Positions 10,323 to 22,443 of a stretch of DNA of 64,000 nucleotides are shown here, in pieces. Each line of letters begins with the position of its first letter. Positions within the stretch are counted from its first letter, which is position 1. The position numbers and the translations under genes are program-made. The stretch is from Henricia sp. BOLD:AAB3569 (taxonomy: Eukaryota > Echinodermata > Asteroidea > Spinulosida > Echinasteridae), in the NCBI GenBank assembly GCA_037783545.1, contig JBBELK010000942.1, positions 1 through 64,000 of the forward strand. The letters run 5' to 3'. The notes below the pieces were generated by a model, which saw only the letters and a program-made list of their open reading frames with translations, did not search any database and was not told the origin of the DNA.

Positions 10323-11504
10323 GACAAGTGCGCAATATAGAGTGTTTGGAGCATGCACAATTTGAAGTTCGTCGGAATATTTTTTGACCTCCAAATTTGC
10401 CGACGTTTGGACCACACTTTGACCAAAATCCCGTCCCAAACTGGGCCGTGTCAACGACAGTCCGAAGGACTGAGCATGCGCACGAGTCAGGAATACACCA
10501 AAGAGGTGTGTACAGACAGCCACAGGTTGCGGGAGCATCCAGGAAGCGCCAACCCCTTTTTTTTCTAAACTCTGAAATTTCTCTGCCATTTCCCGGCGAA
10601 AGTCTGTCAATTTTTTAGGACAAGTGTGCAATATAGAGTGTTTGGGGCATGCAAAATTTGAAGTTCGTCGGAATATTTTTTGACCTCCAAATTTACCGAC
10701 GTTTGGACCACACTTTGACCAAAATCCCGTCCCAAACTAGGCCGTGTCAACGACAGTCCGAAGGACTGAGCATGCGCACGAGTCAGGAATACACCAGACA
10801 GGTGTGTACAGACAGCCACAGGTTGCGGGAGCATCCAGGAAGCGCCAACCCCTTTGTTTTCTAAACTCTGAAATTTCTCTGCCATTTCCCGGCGAAAGTC
10901 TGTCAATTTTTAGGACAAGTGCGCAATATAGAGTGTTTGGGGCATGCACAATTTGAAGTTCGTCGGAATATTTTTTGACCTCCAAATTTGCCGACGTTTG
11001 GACCACACTTTGACCAAAATCCCGTCCCAAACTGGGCCGTGTCAACGACAGTCCGAAGGACTGAGCATGCGCACGAGTCAGGAATACACCAAAGAGGTGT
11101 GTACAGACAGCCACAGGTTGCGGGAGCATCCAGGAAGCGCCAACCCCTTTTTTTTCTAAACTCTGAAATTTCTCTGCCATTTCCCCGCGAAAGTCTGTCA
11201 ATTTTTTAGGACAAGTGCGCAATATAGAATGTTTGGAGCATGCAAAATTAGAAGTTCGTCGGAATATTTTTTGACCTCCAAATTTGCCGACGTTTGGACC
11301 ACACTTTGACCAAAATCCCGTCCCAAACTGGGCCGTGTCAACGACAGTCCGAAGGACTGAGCATGCGCACGAGTCAGGAATACACCAAAGAGGTGTGTAC
11401 AGACAGCCACAGGTTGCGGGAGCATCCAGGAAGCGCCAACCCCTTTTTTTCTAAACTCTGAAATTTCTCTGCCATTTCCCGGCGAAAGTCTGTCAATTTT
11501 TTAT
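10323..11504. repeat. Four-monomer higher-order unit, copy 1 (1182 bp)
   Basis: Anchors are 10353, 10649, 10944 and 11240. The diagnostic variants in order are: ATGCACAATTTG and a following GTGTGCAATATAG; AAATTTACCGACG, AAACTAGGCC, ACACCAGACAGG and CCTTTGTTTTC in monomer 2; ATGCACAATTTG with TTTCCCCGCG in monomer 3; and AGAATGTTTGG with AAAATTAGAAG in monomer 4. All recur in the same order 1182-1183 bases later. Confidence 0.88.
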
Positions 11505-12687
11505 GACAAGTGCGCAATATAGAGTGTTTGGAGCATGCACAATTTGAAGTTCGTCGGAATATTTTTTGACCTCCAAATTTGCCGACGTTTGGACCACACT
11601 TTGACCAAAATCCCGTCCCAAACTGGGCCGTGTCAACGACAGTCCGAAGGACTGAGCATGCGCACGAGTCAGGAATACACCAAAGAGGTGTGTACAGACA
11701 GCCACAGGTTGCGGGAGCATCCAGGAAGCGCCAACCCCTTTTTTTTCTAAACTCTGAAATTTCTCTGCCATTTCCCGGCGAAAGTCTGTCAATTTTTTAG
11801 GACAAGTGTGCAATATAGAGTGTTTGGGGCATGCAAAATTTGAAGTTCGTCGGAATATTTTTTGACCTCCAAATTTACCGACGTTTGGACCACACTTTGA
11901 CCAAAATCCCGTCCCAAACTAGGCCGTGTCAACGACAGTCCGAAGGACTGAGCATGCGCACGAGTCAGGAATACACCAGACAGGTGTGTACAGACAGCCA
12001 CAGGTTGCGGGAGCATCCAGGAAGCGCCAACCCCTTTGTTTTCTAAACTCTGAAATTTCTCTGCCATTTCCCGGCGAAAGTCTGTCAATTTTTTAGGACA
12101 AGTGCGCAATATAGAGTGTTTGGGGCATGCACAATTTGAAGTTCGTCGGAATATTTTTTGACCTCCAAATTTGCCGACGTTTGGACCACACTTTGACCAA
12201 AATCCCGTCCCAAACTGGGCCGTGTCAACGACAGTCCGAAGGACTGAGCATGCGCACGAGTCAGGAATACACCAAAGAGGTGTGTACAGACAGCCACAGG
12301 TTGCGGGAGCATCCAGGAAGCGCCAACCCCTTTTTTTTCTAAACTCTGAAATTTCTCTGCCATTTCCCCGCGAAAGTCTGTCAATTTTTTAGGACAAGTG
12401 CGCAATATAGAATGTTTGGAGCATGCAAAATTAGAAGTTCGTCGGAATATTTTTTGACCTCCAAATTTGCCGACGTTTGGACCACACTTTGACCAAAATC
12501 CCGTCCCAAACTGGGCCGTGTCAACGACAGTCCGAAGGACTGAGCATGCGCACGAGTCAGGAATACACCAAAGAGGTGTGTACAGACAGCCACAGGTTGC
12601 GGGAGCATCCAGGAAGCGCCAACCCCTTTTTTTTCTAAACTCTGAAATTTCTCTGCCATTTCCGGCGAAAGTCTGTAATTTTTTTAG
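11505..12687. repeat. Four-monomer higher-order unit, copy 2 (1183 bp)
   Basis: Anchors are 11535, 11831, 12127 and 12423. It repeats the ordered diagnostic variants of 10323-11504. The differences I saw are T6 instead of T5 before AGGACAAG (near 12095 against 10913) and the T-run length at the end of monomer 4, where the unit stops and the array passes to a different monomer type. Confidence 0.88.
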
Positions 12688-14165
12688 GACAAGTGCGCAA
12701 TATAGAGTGTTTGGAGCATGCAAAATTTGAAGTTCGTCGGAATATTTTTGACCTCCAAATTTGCCGACGTTTGGACCACACTTTGCACAAAAATCCCGTC
12801 CCAAACTGGGCCGTGTCAACGACAGTCCGAAGGACTGAGCATGCGCACGAGTCAGGAATACACCAAAGAGGTGTGTACAGACAGCCACAGGTTGCGGGAG
12901 CATCCAGGAAGCGCCAACCCCTTTTTTTCTAAACTCTGAAATTTCTCTGCCATTTCCCGGCGAAAGTCTGTCAATTTTTTAGGACAAGTGCGCAATATAG
13001 AGTGTAAGGAGCATGCAAAATTTGAAGTTCGTCGGAATATTTTTTGACCTCCAAATTTGCCGACGTTTGGACCACACTTTGACCAAAATCCCGTCCCAAA
13101 CTGGGCCGTGTCAACGACAGTCCGAAGGACTGAGCATGCGCACGAGTCAGGAATACACCAAAGAGATGTGTACAGACAGCCACAGGTTGCGGGAGCATCC
13201 AGGAAGCGCCAACCCCTTTTTTTTCTAAAACTCTGAAATGTCTCTGCCATTTCCCGGCGAAAGTCTGTCCATTTTTTAGGACAAGTGCGCAATATAGAAT
13301 GTTTGGAGCATGCAAAATTAGAAGTTCGTCGGAATATTTTTTGACCTCCAAATTTGCCGACGTTTGGACCACACTTTGACCAAAATCCCGTCCCAAACTG
13401 GGCCGTGTCAACGACAGTCCGAAGGACTGAGCATGCGCACGAGTCAGGAATACACCAAAGAGGTGTGTACAGACAGCCACAGGTTGCGGGAGCATCCAGG
13501 AAGCGCCAACCCCTTTTTTTCTAAACTCTGAAATTTCTCTGCCATTTCCCGGCGAAAGTCTGTCAATTTTTTAGGACAAGTGCGCAATATAGAATGTTTG
13601 GAGCATGCAAAATTAGAAGTTCGTCGGAATATTTTTTGACCTCCAAATTTGCCGACGTTTGGACCACACTTTGACCAAAATCCCGTCCCAAACTGGGCCG
13701 TGTCAACGACAGTCCGAAGGACTGAGCATGCGCACGAGTCAGGAATACACCAAAGAGGTGTGTACAGACAGCCACAGGTTGCGGGAGCATCCAGGAAGCG
13801 CCAACCCCTTTTTTTTCTAAACTCTGAAATTTATCTACCATTTCCCGGCGAAAGTCTGTCATTTTTTTAGGACAAGTGCGCAATATAGAGTGTTTGGAGC
13901 ATGAAAAATTGAAGTTCGTCGGAATATTTTTTGACCTCCAAATTTGCCGACGTTTGGACCACACTTTGACCAAAATCCCGTCCCAAACTGGGCCGTGTCA
14001 ACGACAGTCCGAAGGACTGAGCATGCGCACGAGTCAGGAATACACCAAAGAGGTGTGTACAGACAGCCACAGGTTGCGGGAGCATCCAGGAAGCGCCAAC
14101 CCCTTTTTTTTCTAAACTCTGAAATTTCTCTGCCATTTCCCGGCGAAAGTCTGTCAATTTTTTAG
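12688..14165. repeat. Mixed monomers, mostly the AGAATGTTTGG / AAAATTAGAAG type
   Basis: Anchors are 12718, 13013, 13310, 13605 and 13903. The copies at 13310 and 13605 carry AGAATGTTTGG with AAAATTAGAAG, as the fourth monomer of the preceding unit does. The copy at 12718 has CTTTGCACAAAAATCC, and 13013 has GTGTAAGGAGC. The copy at 13903 introduces ATGAAAAATT, which destroys the first GCATGC. No clear multi-monomer period is seen in this stretch. Confidence 0.7.
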
Positions 14166-16236
14166 GACAAGTGCGCAATATAGAGTGTTAGGAGCATGCA
14201 AAATGTGAAGTTCGTCGGAATATTTTTTGACCTCCAAATTTGCCGACGTTTGGACCACACTTTGACCAAAATCCCGTCCCAAACCGGGCCGTGTCAACGA
14301 CAGTCCAAAGGACTGAGCATGCGCACGAGTCAGGAATACACCAAAGAGGTGTGTACAGACAGCCACAGGTTGCGGGAGCATCCAGGAAGCGCCAACCCCT
14401 TTTTTTTCTAAACTCTGAAATTTCTCTGCCATTTCCCGGCGAAAGTCTGTCATTTTTTTAGGACAAGTGCGCAATATAGAGTGTTTGGAGCATGAAAAAT
14501 TTGAAGTTCGTCGGAATATTATTTGACCTCCAAATTTGCCGACGTTTGGACCACACTTTGACCAAAATCCCGTCCCAAACTGGGCCGTGTCAACGACAGT
14601 CCGAAGGACTGAGCATGCGCACGAGTCAGGAATACACCAAAGAGGTGTGTACAGACAGCCACAGGTTGCGGGAGCATCCAGGAAGCGCCAACCCCTTTTT
14701 TTTCTAACTCTGAAATTTCTCTGCCATTCCCGGCGAAAGTCTGTCAATTTTTTAGGACAAGTGCGCAATATAGAGTGTTAGGAGCATGCAAAATGTGAAG
14801 TTCGTCGGAATATTTTTTGACCTCCAAATTTGCCGACGTTTGGACCACACTTTGACCAAAATCCCGTCCCAAACCGGGCCGTGTCAACGACAGTCCGAAG
14901 GACTGAGCATGCGCACGAGTCAGGAATACACCAAAGAGGTGTGTACAGACAGCCACAGGTTGCGGGAGCATCCAGGAAGCGCCAACCCCTTTTTTTCTAA
15001 ACTCTGAAATTTATCTACCATTTCCCGGCGAAAGTCTGTCATTTTTTTAGGACAAGTGCGCAATATAGAGTGTTTGGAGCATGAAAAATTTGAAGTTCGT
15101 CGGAATATTTTTTGACCTCCAAATTTGCCGACGTTTGGACCACACTTTGACCAAAATCCCGTCCCAAACTGGGCCGTGTCAACGACAGTCCGAAGGACTG
15201 AGCATGCGCACGAGTCAGGAATACACCAAAGAGGTGTGTACAGACAGCCACAGGTTGCGGGAGCATCCAGGAAGCGCCAACCCAACCCCTTTTTTTTCTA
15301 AACTCTGAAATTTCTCTGCCATTTCCCGCGAAAGTCTGTCAATTTTTTAGGACAAGTGCGCAATATAGAGTGTTAGGAGCATGCAAAATGTGAAGTTCGT
15401 CGGAATATTTTTTGACCTCCAAATTTGCCGACGTTTGGACCACACTTTGACCAAAATCCCGTCCCAAACCGGGCCGTGTCAACGACAGTCCGAAGGACTG
15501 AGCATGCGCACGAGTCAGGAATACACAAAGAGGTGTGTACAGACAGCCACAGGTTGCGGGAGCATCCAGAAGCGCCAACCCCTTTTTTTCTAAACTCTGA
15601 AATTTCTCTGCCATTTCCCGGCGAAAGTCTGTCATTTTTTTAGGACAAGTGCGCAATATAGAGTGTTTGGAGCATGAAAAATTTGAAGTTCGTCGGAATA
15701 TTTTTTGACCTCCAAATTTGCCGACGTTTGGACCACACTTTGACCAAAATCCCGTCCCAAACTGGGCCGTGTCAACGACAGTCCGAAGGACTGAGCATGC
15801 GCACGAGTCAGGAATACACCAAAGAGGTGTGTACAGACAGCCACAGGTTGCGGGAGCATCCAGGAAGCGCCAACCCCTTTTTTTTCTAAACTCTGAAATT
15901 TCTCTGCCATTTCCCGGCGAAAGTCTGTCAATTTTTTAGGACAAGTGCGCAATATAGAGTCGTTAGGAGCATGCAAAATGTGAAGTTCGTCGGAATATTT
16001 TTTGACCTCCAAATTTGCCGACGTTTGGACCACACTTTGACCAAAATCCCGTCCCAAACCGGGCCGTGTCAACGACAGTCCGAAGGACTGAGCATGCGCA
16101 CGAGTCAGGAATACACCAAAGAGGTGTGTACAGACAGCCACAGGTTGCGGGAGCATCCAGGAAGCGCCAACCCCTTTTTTTCTAAACTCTGAAATTTCTC
16201 TGCCATTTCCGGCGAAAGTCTGTCAATTTTTTAGGA
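14166..16236. repeat. Second dimeric zone: ATGTGAAG and ATGAAAAAT types alternate
   Basis: Anchors 14196, 14786, 15381 and 15971 carry GTTAGGAGCATGCAAAATGTGAAG and the AAACCGGGCC variant (split here as GTTAGGAGC, AAAATGTGAAG, AAACCGGG). Anchors 14492, 15081 and 15674 carry ATGAAAAATTTG, lacking the first GCATGC, and follow TGTCATTTTTTTAGG. The two types alternate strictly through seven monomers, a dimer period of about 590 bp. It is independent of the A/B dimer at 3520-10322 because the diagnostic bases differ. Confidence 0.8.
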
Positions 16237-18896
16237 CAAGTGCGCAATATAGACATGTTTGGAGCATGCAAAATTAGAAGTTCGTCGGAATATTTTTTGA
16301 CCTCCAAATTTGCCGACGTTTGGACCACACTTTGACCAAAATCCCGTCCCAAACTGGGCCGTGTCAACGACAGTCCGAAGGACTGAGCATGCGCACGAGT
16401 CAGTAATACACCAAAGAGGTGTGTACAGACAGCCACAGGTTGCGGGAGCATCCAGGAAGCGCCAACCCCTTTTTTTTTTCTAAACTCTGAAATTTCTCTG
16501 CCATTTCCCGGCGAAAGTCTGTCAATTTTTTAGGACAAGTGCGCAATATAGAGTGTTAGGAGCATGCAAAATGTGAAGTTCGTCGGAATATTTTTTGACC
16601 TCCAAATTTGCCGACGTTTGGACCACACTTTGACCAAAATCCCGTCCCAAACTGGGCCGTGTCAACGACAGTCCGAAGGACTGAGCATGCGCACGAGTCA
16701 GGAATACACCAAAGAGGTGTGTACAGACAGCCACAGGTTGCGGGATCATCCAGGAAGCGCCAACCCCTTTTTTTTCTAAACTCTGAAATTTCTCTGCCAT
16801 TTCCCGGCGAAAGTCTGTAATTTTTTTAGGACAAGTGCGCAATATAGAGTGTTTGGAGCATGCAAAATTTGAAGTTCGTCGGAATATTGTTTAACCTCCA
16901 AATTTGCCGACGTTTGGACCACACTTTGACTAAAATCCCGTCCCAAACTGGGCCGTGTCAACGACAGTCCGAAGGACTGAGCATGCGCACGAGTCAGGAA
17001 TACACCAAAGAGGTGTGTACAGACAGCCACAGGTTGCGGGAGCATCCAGGAAGCGCCAACCCCTTTTTGTCTAAACTCTGAAATTTCTCTGCCATTTCCC
17101 GGAGAAAGTCTGTCAATTTTTTAGGACAAGTGCGCAATATAGAGTGTTTGGAGCATGCAAAATTTGAAGTTCGTCGGAATATTTTTTGACCTCCAAATTT
17201 GCCGACGTTTGGACCACACTTTGACCAAAATCCCGTCCCAAACTGGGCCGTGTCAACGACAGTCCGAAGGACTGAGCATGCGCACGAGTCAGGAATACAC
17301 CAAAGAGGTGTGTACAGACAGCCACAGGTTGCGGGAGCATCCAGGAAGCGCCAACCCCTTTTTTTTCTAAACTCTGAAATTTCTCTGCCATTTCCCGGCG
17401 AAAGTCTGTCAATTTTTTAGGACAAGTGCGCAATATAGAGTGTTAGGAGCATGCAAAATGTGAAGTTCGTCGGAATATTTTTGACCTCCAAATTTGCCGA
17501 CGTTTGGACCACACTTTGACCAAAATCCCGTCCCAACCGGGCCGTGTCAACGACAGTCCGAAGGACTGAGCATGCGCACGAGTCAGGAATACACCAAAGA
17601 GGTGTGTACAGACAGCCACAGGTTGCGGGAGCATCCAGGAAGCGCCAACCCCCTTTTTTTTTTCTAAACTCTGAAATTTCTCTGCCATTTCCCGGCGAAA
17701 GTCTGTCAATTTTTAGGACAAGTGCGCAATATAGAGTGTTAGGAGCATGCAAAATGTGAAGTTCGTCGGAATATTTTTTGACCTCCAAATTTGCCGACGT
17801 TTGGACCACACTTTGACCAAAATCCCGTCCCAAACTGGGCCGTGTCAACGACAGTCCGAAGGACTGAGCATGCGCACGAGTCAGGAATACACCAAAGAGG
17901 TGTGTACAGACAGCCACAGGTTGCGGGATCATCCAGGAAGCGCCAACCCCTTTTTTTTCTAAACTCTGAAATTTCTCTGCCATTTCCCGGCGAAAGTCTG
18001 TAATTTTTTTAGGACAAGTGCGCAATATAGAGTGTTTGGAGCATGCAAAATTTGAAGTTCGTCGGAATATTGTTTAACCTCCAAATTTGCCGACGTTTGG
18101 ACCACACTTTGACTAAAATCCCGTCCCAAACTGGGCCGTGTCAACGACAGTCCGAAGGACTGAGCATGCGCACGAGTCAGGAATACACCAAAGAGGTGTG
18201 TACAGACAGCCACAGGTTGCGGGAGCATCCAGGAAGCGCCAACCCCTTTTTGTCTAAACTCTGAAATTTCTCTGCCATTTCCCGGAGAAAGTCTGTCAAT
18301 TTTTTAGGACAAGTGCGCAATATAGAGTGTTTGGAGCATGCAAAATTTGAAGTTCGTCGGAATATTTTTTGACCTCCAAATTTGCCGACGTTTGGACCAC
18401 ACTTTGACCAAAATCCCGTCCCAAACTGGGCCGTGTCAACGACAGTCCGAAGGACTGAGCATGCGCACGAGTCAGGAATACACCAAAGAGGTGTGTACAG
18501 ACAGCCACAGGTTGCGGGAGCATCCAGGAAGCGCCAACCCCTTTTTTTTCTAAACTCTGAAATTTCTCTGCCATTTCCCGCGAAAGTCTGTCAATTTTTT
18601 AGGACAAGTGCGCAATATAGAGTGTTAGGAGCATGCAAAATGTGAAGTTCGTCGGAATATTTTTTGACCTCCAAATTTGCCGACGTTTGGACCACACTTT
18701 GACCAAAATCCCGTCCAAACCGGGCCGTGTCAACGACAGTCCGAAGGACTGAGCATGCGCACGAGTCAGGAATACACCAAAGAGGTGTGTACAGACAGCC
18801 ACAGGTTGCGGGAGCATCCAGGAAGCGCCAACCCCTTTTTTTCTAAACTCTGAAATTTCTCTGCCATTTCCCGGCGAAAGTCTGTCATTTTTTTAG
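16237..18896. repeat. Four-monomer unit twice (1183 bp) after one single monomer
   Basis: A monomer at 16267 (AGACATGTTTGG, CAGTAATACACC, T9-10 run) leads in. Unit anchors are 16564, 16860, 17155, 17451 and then 17747, 18043, 18338, 18634. Diagnostics in order are: AAAATGTGAAG with GCGGGATCATCC; ATTGTTTAACCTCC with GACTAAAATCC, TTTTTGTCTAA and CCCGGAGAAAG; a consensus-like monomer; and GTTAGGAGC with AAAATGTGAAG and CCGGGCC. The fourth monomers differ between copies by small indels (CCCAACCGGG near 17533 against GTCCAAACCGGG near 18714). Confidence 0.82.
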
Positions 18897-19783
18897 GACA
18901 AGTGCGCAATATAGAGTGTTTGGAGCATGAAAAATTTGAAGTTCGTCGGAATATTTTTTGACCTCCAAATTTGCCGACGTTTGGACCACACTTTGACCAA
19001 AATCCCGTCCCAAACTGGGCCGTGTCAACGACAGTCCGAAGGACTGAGCATGCGCACGAGTCAGGAATACACCAAAGAGGTGTGTACAGACAGCCACAGG
19101 TTGCGGGAGCATCCAGGAAGCGCCAACCCCTTTTTTTTCTAAACTCTGAAATTTCTCTGCCATTTCCCGGCGAAAGTCTGTCAATTTTTTAGGACAAGTG
19201 CGCAATATAGAGTGTTAGGAGCATGCAAAATGTGAAGTTCGTCGGAATATTTTTTGACCTCCAAATTTGCCGACGTTTGGACCACACTTTGACCAAAATC
19301 CCGTCCCAAACCGGGCCGTGTCAACGACAGTCCGAAGGACTGAGCATGCGCACGAGTCAGGAATACACCAAAGAGGTGTGTACAGACAGCCACAGGTTGC
19401 GGGAGCATCCAGGAAGCGCCAACCCCTTTTTTTCTAAACTCTGAAATTTCTCTGCCATTTCCCGGCGAAAGTCTGTCAATTTTTTAGGACAAGTGCGCAA
19501 TATAGAATGTTTGGAGCATGCAAAATTAGAAGTTCGTCGGAATATTTTTTGACCTCCAAATTTGCCGACGTTTGGACCACACTTTGACCAAAATCCCGTC
19601 CCAAACTGGGCCGTGTCAACGACAGTCCGAAGGACTGAGCATGCGCACGAGTCAGTAATACACCAAAGAGGTGTGTACAGACAGCCACAGGTTGCGGGAG
19701 CATCCAGGAAGCGCCAACCCCTTTTTTTTCTAAACTCTGAAATTTCTCTGCCATTTCCCGGCGAAAGTCTGTCAATTTTTTAG
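18897..19783. repeat. Lead-in monomers of a four-monomer pattern (ATGAAAAAT, ATGTGAAG, ATTAGAAG)
   Basis: Anchors 18927, 19223 and 19519 carry in turn the ATGAAAAATTTG, AAAATGTGAAG and AAAATTAGAAG types; the last also has CAGTAATACACC. The same order, followed by another ATGTGAAG type, repeats at 20109, 20404, 20699 and 20996, about 1182 bases on. The 9-monomer unit that follows therefore itself contains a 4-monomer duplication. Confidence 0.75.
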
Positions 19784-22443
19784 GACAAGTGCGCAATATA
19801 GAGTGTTAGGAGCATGCAAAATGTGAAGTTCGTCGGAATATTTTTTGACCTCCAAATTTGCCGACGTTTGGACCACACTTTGACCAAAATCCCGTCCCAA
19901 ACCGGGCCGTGTCAACGACAGTCCGAAGGACTGAGCATGCGCACGAGTCAGGAATACACCAAAGAGGTGTGTACAGACAGCCACAGGTTGCGGGAGCATC
20001 CAGGAAGCGCCAACCCCTTTTTTTCTAAACTCTGAAATTTCTCTGCCATTTCCCGGCGAAAGTCTGTCATTTTTTTAGGACAAGTGCGCAATATAGAGTG
20101 TTTGGAGCATGAAAAATTTGAAGTTCGTCGGAATATTTTTTGACCTCCAAATTTGCCGACGTTTGGACCACACTTTGACCAAAATCCCGTCCCAAACTGG
20201 GCCGTGTCAACGACAGTCCGAAGGACTGAGCATGCGCACGAGTCAGGAATACACCAAAGAGGTGTGTACAGACAGCCACAGGTTGCGGAGCATCCAGGAA
20301 GCGCCAACCCCTTTTTTTTCTAAACTCTGAAATTTCTCTGCCATTTCCCGGCGAAAGTCTGTCAATTTTTTAGGACAAGTGCGCAATATAGAGTGTTAGG
20401 AGCATGCAAAATGTGAAGTTCGTCGGAATATTTTTTGACCTCCAAATTTGCCGACGTTTGGACCACACTTTGACCAAAATCCCGTCCCAAACCGGCCGTG
20501 TCAACGACAGTCCGAAGGACTGAGCATGCGCACGAGTCAGGAATACACCAAAGAGGTGTGTACAGACAGCCACAGGTTGCGGGAGCATCCAGGAAGCGCC
20601 AACCCCTTTTTTTCTAAACTCTGAAATTTCTCTGCCATTTCCCGGCGAAAGTCTGTCAATTTTTTAGGACAAGTGCGCAATATAGAATGTTTGGAGCATG
20701 CAAAATTAGAAGTTCGTCGGAATATTTTTTGACCTCCAAATTTGCCGACGTTTGGACCACACTTTGACCAAAATCCCGTCCCAAACTGGGCCGTGTCAAC
20801 GACAGTCCGAAGGACTGAGCATGCGCACGAGTCAGTAATACACCAAAGAGGTGTGTACAGACAGCCACAGGTTGCGGGAGCATCCAGGAAGCGCCAACCC
20901 CCTTTTTTTTTTCTAAACTCTGAAATTTCTCTGCCATTTCCGGCGAAAGTCTGTCAATTTTTTAGGACAAGTGCGCAATATAGAGTGTTAGGAGCATGCA
21001 AAATGTGAAGTTCGTCGGAATATTTTTTGACCTCCAAATTTGCCGACGTTTGGACCACACTTTGACCAAAATCCCGTCCCAAACTGGGCCGTGTCAACGA
21101 CAGTCCGAAGGACTGAGCATGCGCACGAGTCAGGAATACACCAAAGAGGTGTGTACAGACAGCCACAGGTTGCGGGATCATCCAGGAAGCGCCAACCCCT
21201 TTTTTTTCTAAACTCTGAAATTTCTCTGCCATTTCCCGGCGAAAGTCTGTAAATTTTTTAGGACAAGTGCGCAATATAGAGTGTTTGGAGCATGCAAAAT
21301 TTGAAGTTCGTCGGAATATTGTTTAACCTCCAAATTTGCCGACGTTTGGACCACACTTTGACTAAAATCCCGTCCCAAACTGGGCCGTGTCAACGACAGT
21401 CCGAAGGACTGAGCATGCGCACGAGTCAGGAATACACCAAAGAGGTGTGTACAGACAGCCACAGGTTGCGGGAGCATCCAGGAAGCGCCAACCCCTTTTT
21501 GTCTAAACTCTGAAATTTCTCTGCCATTTCCCGGAGAAAGTCTGTCAATTTGTTAGGACAAGTGCGCAATATAGAGTGTTTGGAGCATGCAACATTTGAA
21601 GTTCGTCGGAATATTTTTTGACCTCCAAATTTGCCGACGTTTGGACCACACTTTGACCAAAATCCCGTCCCAAACTGGGCCGTGTCAACGACAGTCCGAA
21701 GGACTGAGCATGCGCACGAGTCAGGAATACACCAAAGAGGTGTGTACAGACAGCCACAGGTTGCGGGAGCATCCAGGAAGCGCCAACCCCTTTTTTTTCT
21801 AAACTCTGAAATTTCTCTGCCATTTCCCGGCGAAAGTCTGTCAATTTTTTTAGGACAAGTGCGCAATATAGAGTGTTTGGAGCATGCAAAATTTGAAGTT
21901 CGTCGGAATATTGTTTAACCTCCAAATTTGCCGACGTTTGGACCACACTTTGACCAAAATCCCGTCCCAAACTGGGCCGTGTCAACGACAGTCCGAAGGA
22001 CTGAGCATGCGCACGAGTCAGGAATACACCAAAGAGGTGTGTACAGACAGCCACAGGTTGCGGGAGCATCCAGGAAGCGCCAACCCCTTTTTTTCTAAAC
22101 TCTGAAATTTCTCTGCCATTTCCCGGCGAAAGTCTGTCAATTTTTTAGGACAAGTGCGCAATATAGAGTGTTTGGAGCATGCAAAATGTGAAGTTCGTCG
22201 GAATATTTTTTGACCTCCAAATTTGCCGACGTTTGGACCACACTTTGACCAAATCCCGTCCCAAACTGGGCCGTGTCAACGACAGTCCGAAGGACTGAGC
22301 ATGCGCACGAGTCAGTAATACACCAAAGAGGTGTGTACAGACAGCCACAGGTTGCGGGAGCATCCAGGAAGCGCCAACCCCTTTTTTTTCTAAACTCTGA
22401 AATTTCTCTGCCATTTCCCGGCGAAAGTCTGTCAATTTTTTAG
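19784..22443. repeat. Nine-monomer higher-order unit, copy 1 (about 2660 bp)
   Basis: Anchors are 19814, 20109, 20404, 20699, 20996, 21292, 21587, 21884 and about 22186. The types in order are ATGTGAAG, ATGAAAAAT, ATGTGAAG, ATTAGAAG with CAGTAATAC, ATGTGAAG with GGGATCATCC, ATTGTTTAACC with GACTAAAATCC, ATGCAACATTTG, ATTGTTTAACC with GACCAAAATCC, and TTTGGAGCATGC with ATGTGAAG. All nine recur in order at 22444-25102. Confidence 0.85.
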
